A stretch of DNA of 64,000 nucleotides, taken from NCBI GenBank assembly GCA_024398055.1, contig CP073749.1:4960594-5024593 (forward strand). The letters run 5' to 3'. Below are positions 61,863-64,000 of this stretch, in pieces. The position numbers and the translations under genes were made by a program. Position 1 is the first letter of the stretch. Each line of letters starts with the position of its first letter. A model generated the notes under the pieces. That model saw only the letters and a list, made by a program, of their open reading frames with translations, did not search any database and had not been told where the DNA came from. The DNA comes from a bacterium SCSIO 12741. GTDB taxonomy: Bacteria; Bacteroidota; Bacteroidia; Flavobacteriales_G; Salibacteraceae.

Positions 61863-62723
61863 ATGACTCAACGACTACTGCTTAGCGCTGCCCTAATATT
61901 CTTCTCGTATTCTGGCTTTGCAACGACTCAGCCTTACCTCTGGATTCAACATCAACATGGCTCGTATGTACTGGAATCCGGAAACCTGGATATTCAAAAC
62001 AAAAAGGTACGTCACTCCCCTTCTGAATCAATATCTCGCTGGAAACAGGATTTGATGACTCAGTGGAATCAAGATACTCAAGACCTCATGATTGTGTTTC
62101 ATTGTTTATATGGGAGTCAATCCACCTTTTTCAAAAACCAGGCTCGTTTTTTTGATGAACATCTGAGTCAGCAGGGCTATCAAGTGCTCTACATCAAATG
62201 GGAAGCACCAGCATTGGGATATGCCAAAAACTATAACCAAACGGCCCCAATGATGGACTTTGCCCGTGACTCGATTTTGAGTCTATTTCGGGAATTAAGA
62301 ACTTCTCAACCCGACAAAAAGATCAACGTGTTTTGCCACTCCATGGGCAATCGGGTATTCAGTCTTTTGTTTGAAGGAGGGAGCTCTCATCAAACCCAAA
62401 ACCTATTTGATCACATCTACCTGGTAGCACCGGATCTACCAGAAAACATCCTAAATACCCAAAGAGGGCAATCCATTCTGGAAAGCTGCAGTGATATGAC
62501 CATCTTTTACCACAACAAGGATCGCTTACTCAAAACCTCCGGCAAAATTCATGGAATTGAGCGATTGGGATTAAACGGTTTAAACGATCCTTCCATGAAT
62601 TCTTCCATCCGCAATTTGGAAGCTACCGGGTGCAAACACCGGGTATGGTGGGCCTCACTATCCAATCATTTATACTATTTCAGCTGCGATGAAGTAATGG
62701 CCGTGGTCACTTCCGATGGCTAA
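61863..62723 (+). CDS. Secreted alpha/beta hydrolase (DUF900-like)
   Basis: 286 residues from the ATG at 61863, giving a signal peptide (QRLLLSAALIFFSYSGFATT). The central VFHCLYGSQS and the elbow NVFCHSMGNRVFSLLF (Ser nucleophile) resemble DUF900/lipase-like periplasmic hydrolases; ends CKHRVWWASLSNHLYYFS, with candidate His. Substrate unknown. Divergent from the TelA-family gene. Confidence 0.78.
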   Translation: MTQRLLLSAALIFFSYSGFATTQPYLWIQHQHGSYVLESGNLDIQNKKVRHSPSESISRWKQDLMTQWNQDTQDLMIVFHCLYGSQSTFFKNQARFFDEHLSQQGYQVLYIKWEAPALGYAKNYNQTAPMMDFARDSILSLFRELRTSQPDKKINVFCHSMGNRVFSLLFEGGSSHQTQNLFDHIYLVAPDLPENILNTQRGQSILESCSDMTIFYHNKDRLLKTSGKIHGIERLGLNGLNDPSMNSSIRNLEATGCKHRVWWASLSNHLYYFSCDEVMAVVTSDG

Positions 62724-62830
62724 AAGAAGAGTCACCTATTATCAAGTTGAGTGTGAGCTAATAACCGGATTGTTTTAAATCAGGATCGAATTTTTGCCGG
62801 CAACTTATTAGAATTAGCCAATTTTAGAGC

Positions 62831-64000
62831 GTGAAGCGGCTCTTTGCACATCCTTACTTCTGGTGGATCACCCTACTTGTTTATAGCGCTTATCACCTCA
62901 TCACGCTCAACTTCACTCCTACTCCCTGGTTCGATGAAGAAATCATGTTGAGTCTGTCTAAGTCCTTTATGGATTCTGGTGAATTGAACCTGGAGTTAGC
63001 TCCCTACTTTCCTTACTCCCAAAACTACCATCTGTATGGTCCTTTGTATTTCTGGTGCACCTCTACCCTGATGACGTGGTTTGGAATCGGTGTTTTTCAG
63101 TATCGCCTGACCGGTTTGCTCTTTGGGATTGCAGCTGTCCTTGTTTTTCGGCAAATAGTGCGGCACCGGTTTTCCGTTGAAAAAAGCAACCTGTTTGCCC
63201 TGCTTTTCATGCTCGATCCCATTTTTCAAAACAACTTGCATGAAGGTCGAATGGATTCGATGGCCATTTTCTTTGTGGGAGCCAGCTTTTGGCCCCTTCT
63301 TCATTTTGAAAAGCATTCGAAAAACAAATGGATTCTACTTTCAGCGATTTTGGCCTTGTTAGCCTTACTCACCACTCCCCGAAGCGCCTTCTTCTTATTT
63401 TTCATAGCGATCTATCTATTCTATTCCACCCCTTGGAGAATGGCTCTCATTTGGAGTTTAACCTTAATCGTTGGCTACCTTCCCTGGGTATTTTGGGCCT
63501 TTGGTTCTGTTCCGCAATTCATTTCCTACTACACCGATTTTAATGCCCTCTTCCATTCCTTCTCTTTGTTGGAAAATCCCTGGATTCCAATGTTGTCCAT
63601 CCCCATGATGGTGATAGCATTCCTTCAACTGGCTCTTTCTTGGAAATCCAAAACTTTTGCGGACCTAAAAGACAAGGGAATCGTCTTCTTTTGTTTGACT
63701 GCCATCGTTTGTTTTCATCTATTGGTCAAGGGCGGTAACTACGTGGTTTTCGTCATACCGCTGTACGCAATGCTAATCCTTTCCCTGGTCCAGGAAAACA
63801 AAAGGTTGAGTTATCTCGCTCCGATACTTTTGATCATCTCCCACCTTGGAATTAGCGCCGCAAAGCTCATTAATCTGGATTTCGGAACTCCCAAAAAGCA
63901 TCAGGAACTGGTCGATTTTGTAGGTCAATATATTCCACCTGGCAGTAGAACCGTAGGGCCAGAGAAGTTCTACTATGCCGCTTTAACTCATGAATTGGAA
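62831..64000 (+). CDS. Polytopic GT-C glycosyltransferase (family 39-like), partial
   Basis: From a GTG at 62831 the frame is open for 390 codons to the window end. Many TM helices; the first loop holds TPTPWFDEEIMLSLSKSF, with the Asp-Glu pair of GT-C enzymes, followed by LYGPLYFWCTS and NLHEGRMDSMAIFF. Similar in organisation to the protein at 55363. The soluble C-terminal domain has just begun (GPEKFYYAAL). Start codon choice is uncertain. Confidence 0.78.
   Translation, partial: MKRLFAHPYFWWITLLVYSAYHLITLNFTPTPWFDEEIMLSLSKSFMDSGELNLELAPYFPYSQNYHLYGPLYFWCTSTLMTWFGIGVFQYRLTGLLFGIAAVLVFRQIVRHRFSVEKSNLFALLFMLDPIFQNNLHEGRMDSMAIFFVGASFWPLLHFEKHSKNKWILLSAILALLALLTTPRSAFFLFFIAIYLFYSTPWRMALIWSLTLIVGYLPWVFWAFGSVPQFISYYTDFNALFHSFSLLENPWIPMLSIPMMVIAFLQLALSWKSKTFADLKDKGIVFFCLTAIVCFHLLVKGGNYVVFVIPLYAMLILSLVQENKRLSYLAPILLIISHLGISAAKLINLDFGTPKKHQELVDFVGQYIPPGSRTVGPEKFYYAALTHELE

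Noticed and set aside
1-64000. tRNA, rRNA or CRISPR elements
   Set aside because: No cloverleaf with CCA end and T-loop motif, no rRNA-like sequence and no regularly spaced repeats with unique spacers were seen by eye; a covariance search would be needed to exclude small RNAs.

Overview
The window looks like a chromosomal segment of a Bacteroidota bacterium, most likely Flavobacteriales or a close relative. Five proteins end in the type IX secretion (T9SS) type A sorting domain. Several upstream regions carry the Bacteroidota -7 box TAnnTTTG, and start codons mostly lack a Shine-Dalgarno sequence. Families typical of the phylum are present (AraC regulators, PKD-domain secreted proteins, LemA/TPM pair, DUF6090-like, a GldL-like membrane protein). 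No rRNA, tRNA, CRISPR array, transposase or prophage gene was recognised.

Layout. 1-8434: an accessory cluster of short-chain dehydrogenases, a DUF2255-like protein, four alpha/beta hydrolases whose nucleophile position is cysteine rather than serine (one secreted, one lipoprotein, two cytoplasmic), a membrane-anchored SRPBCC protein, and two paralogous AraC regulators near the ends. The divergent promoters at 3816-4222 share two spaced motifs. 8492-16254: mnmE, a secreted PKD protein, an ECF sigma factor and its membrane/outer-membrane partner (both frameshifted), exonuclease III, a Tat-exported T9SS-tagged intradiol dioxygenase, and sucD. 16335-23969: a minus-strand run of tightly packed genes (Coa1-like membrane protein, secreted protein, macro-domain protein with an apparent nonsense codon, retropepsin-PDZ lipoprotein, DUF1330, rsgA, membrane protein), with a TPR lipoprotein and recA upstream. 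24456-29533: two large cysteine-rich T9SS cargo proteins. 29605-32251: a sulfur-oxidation operon (Mo sulfite dehydrogenase, c-type cytochrome, rhodanese lipoprotein). 32306-47674: secreted Ig-like-repeat protein, two RDD proteins (one frameshifted), adenylate cyclase, AI-2E-family permease, GldL-like protein, YceI, DUF481, YheT hydrolase, LemA and two TPM proteins. 47695-51597: histidine kinase and a divergent pair of paralogous lipoproteins. 51786-55050: thrS-infC-rpmI-rplT, with infC apparently starting at AUA behind a strong Shine-Dalgarno. 55122-64000: hairpin repeats, two GT-C glycosyltransferases, a large SF1 helicase, a TelA-family protein and a secreted hydrolase.

The strongest candidate for an undescribed system is the Cys-hydrolase cluster at 2781-8434: duplicated hydrolases divided among compartments, a catalytic-His position that is kept in one copy and lost in two, matched divergent promoters, a palindromic operator candidate and flanking paralogous regulators. 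Its substrate cannot be told from sequence. Separately, three genes have single-base deficits in homopolymers and one has a premature stop. Assembly error should be excluded before any of these is read as biology.
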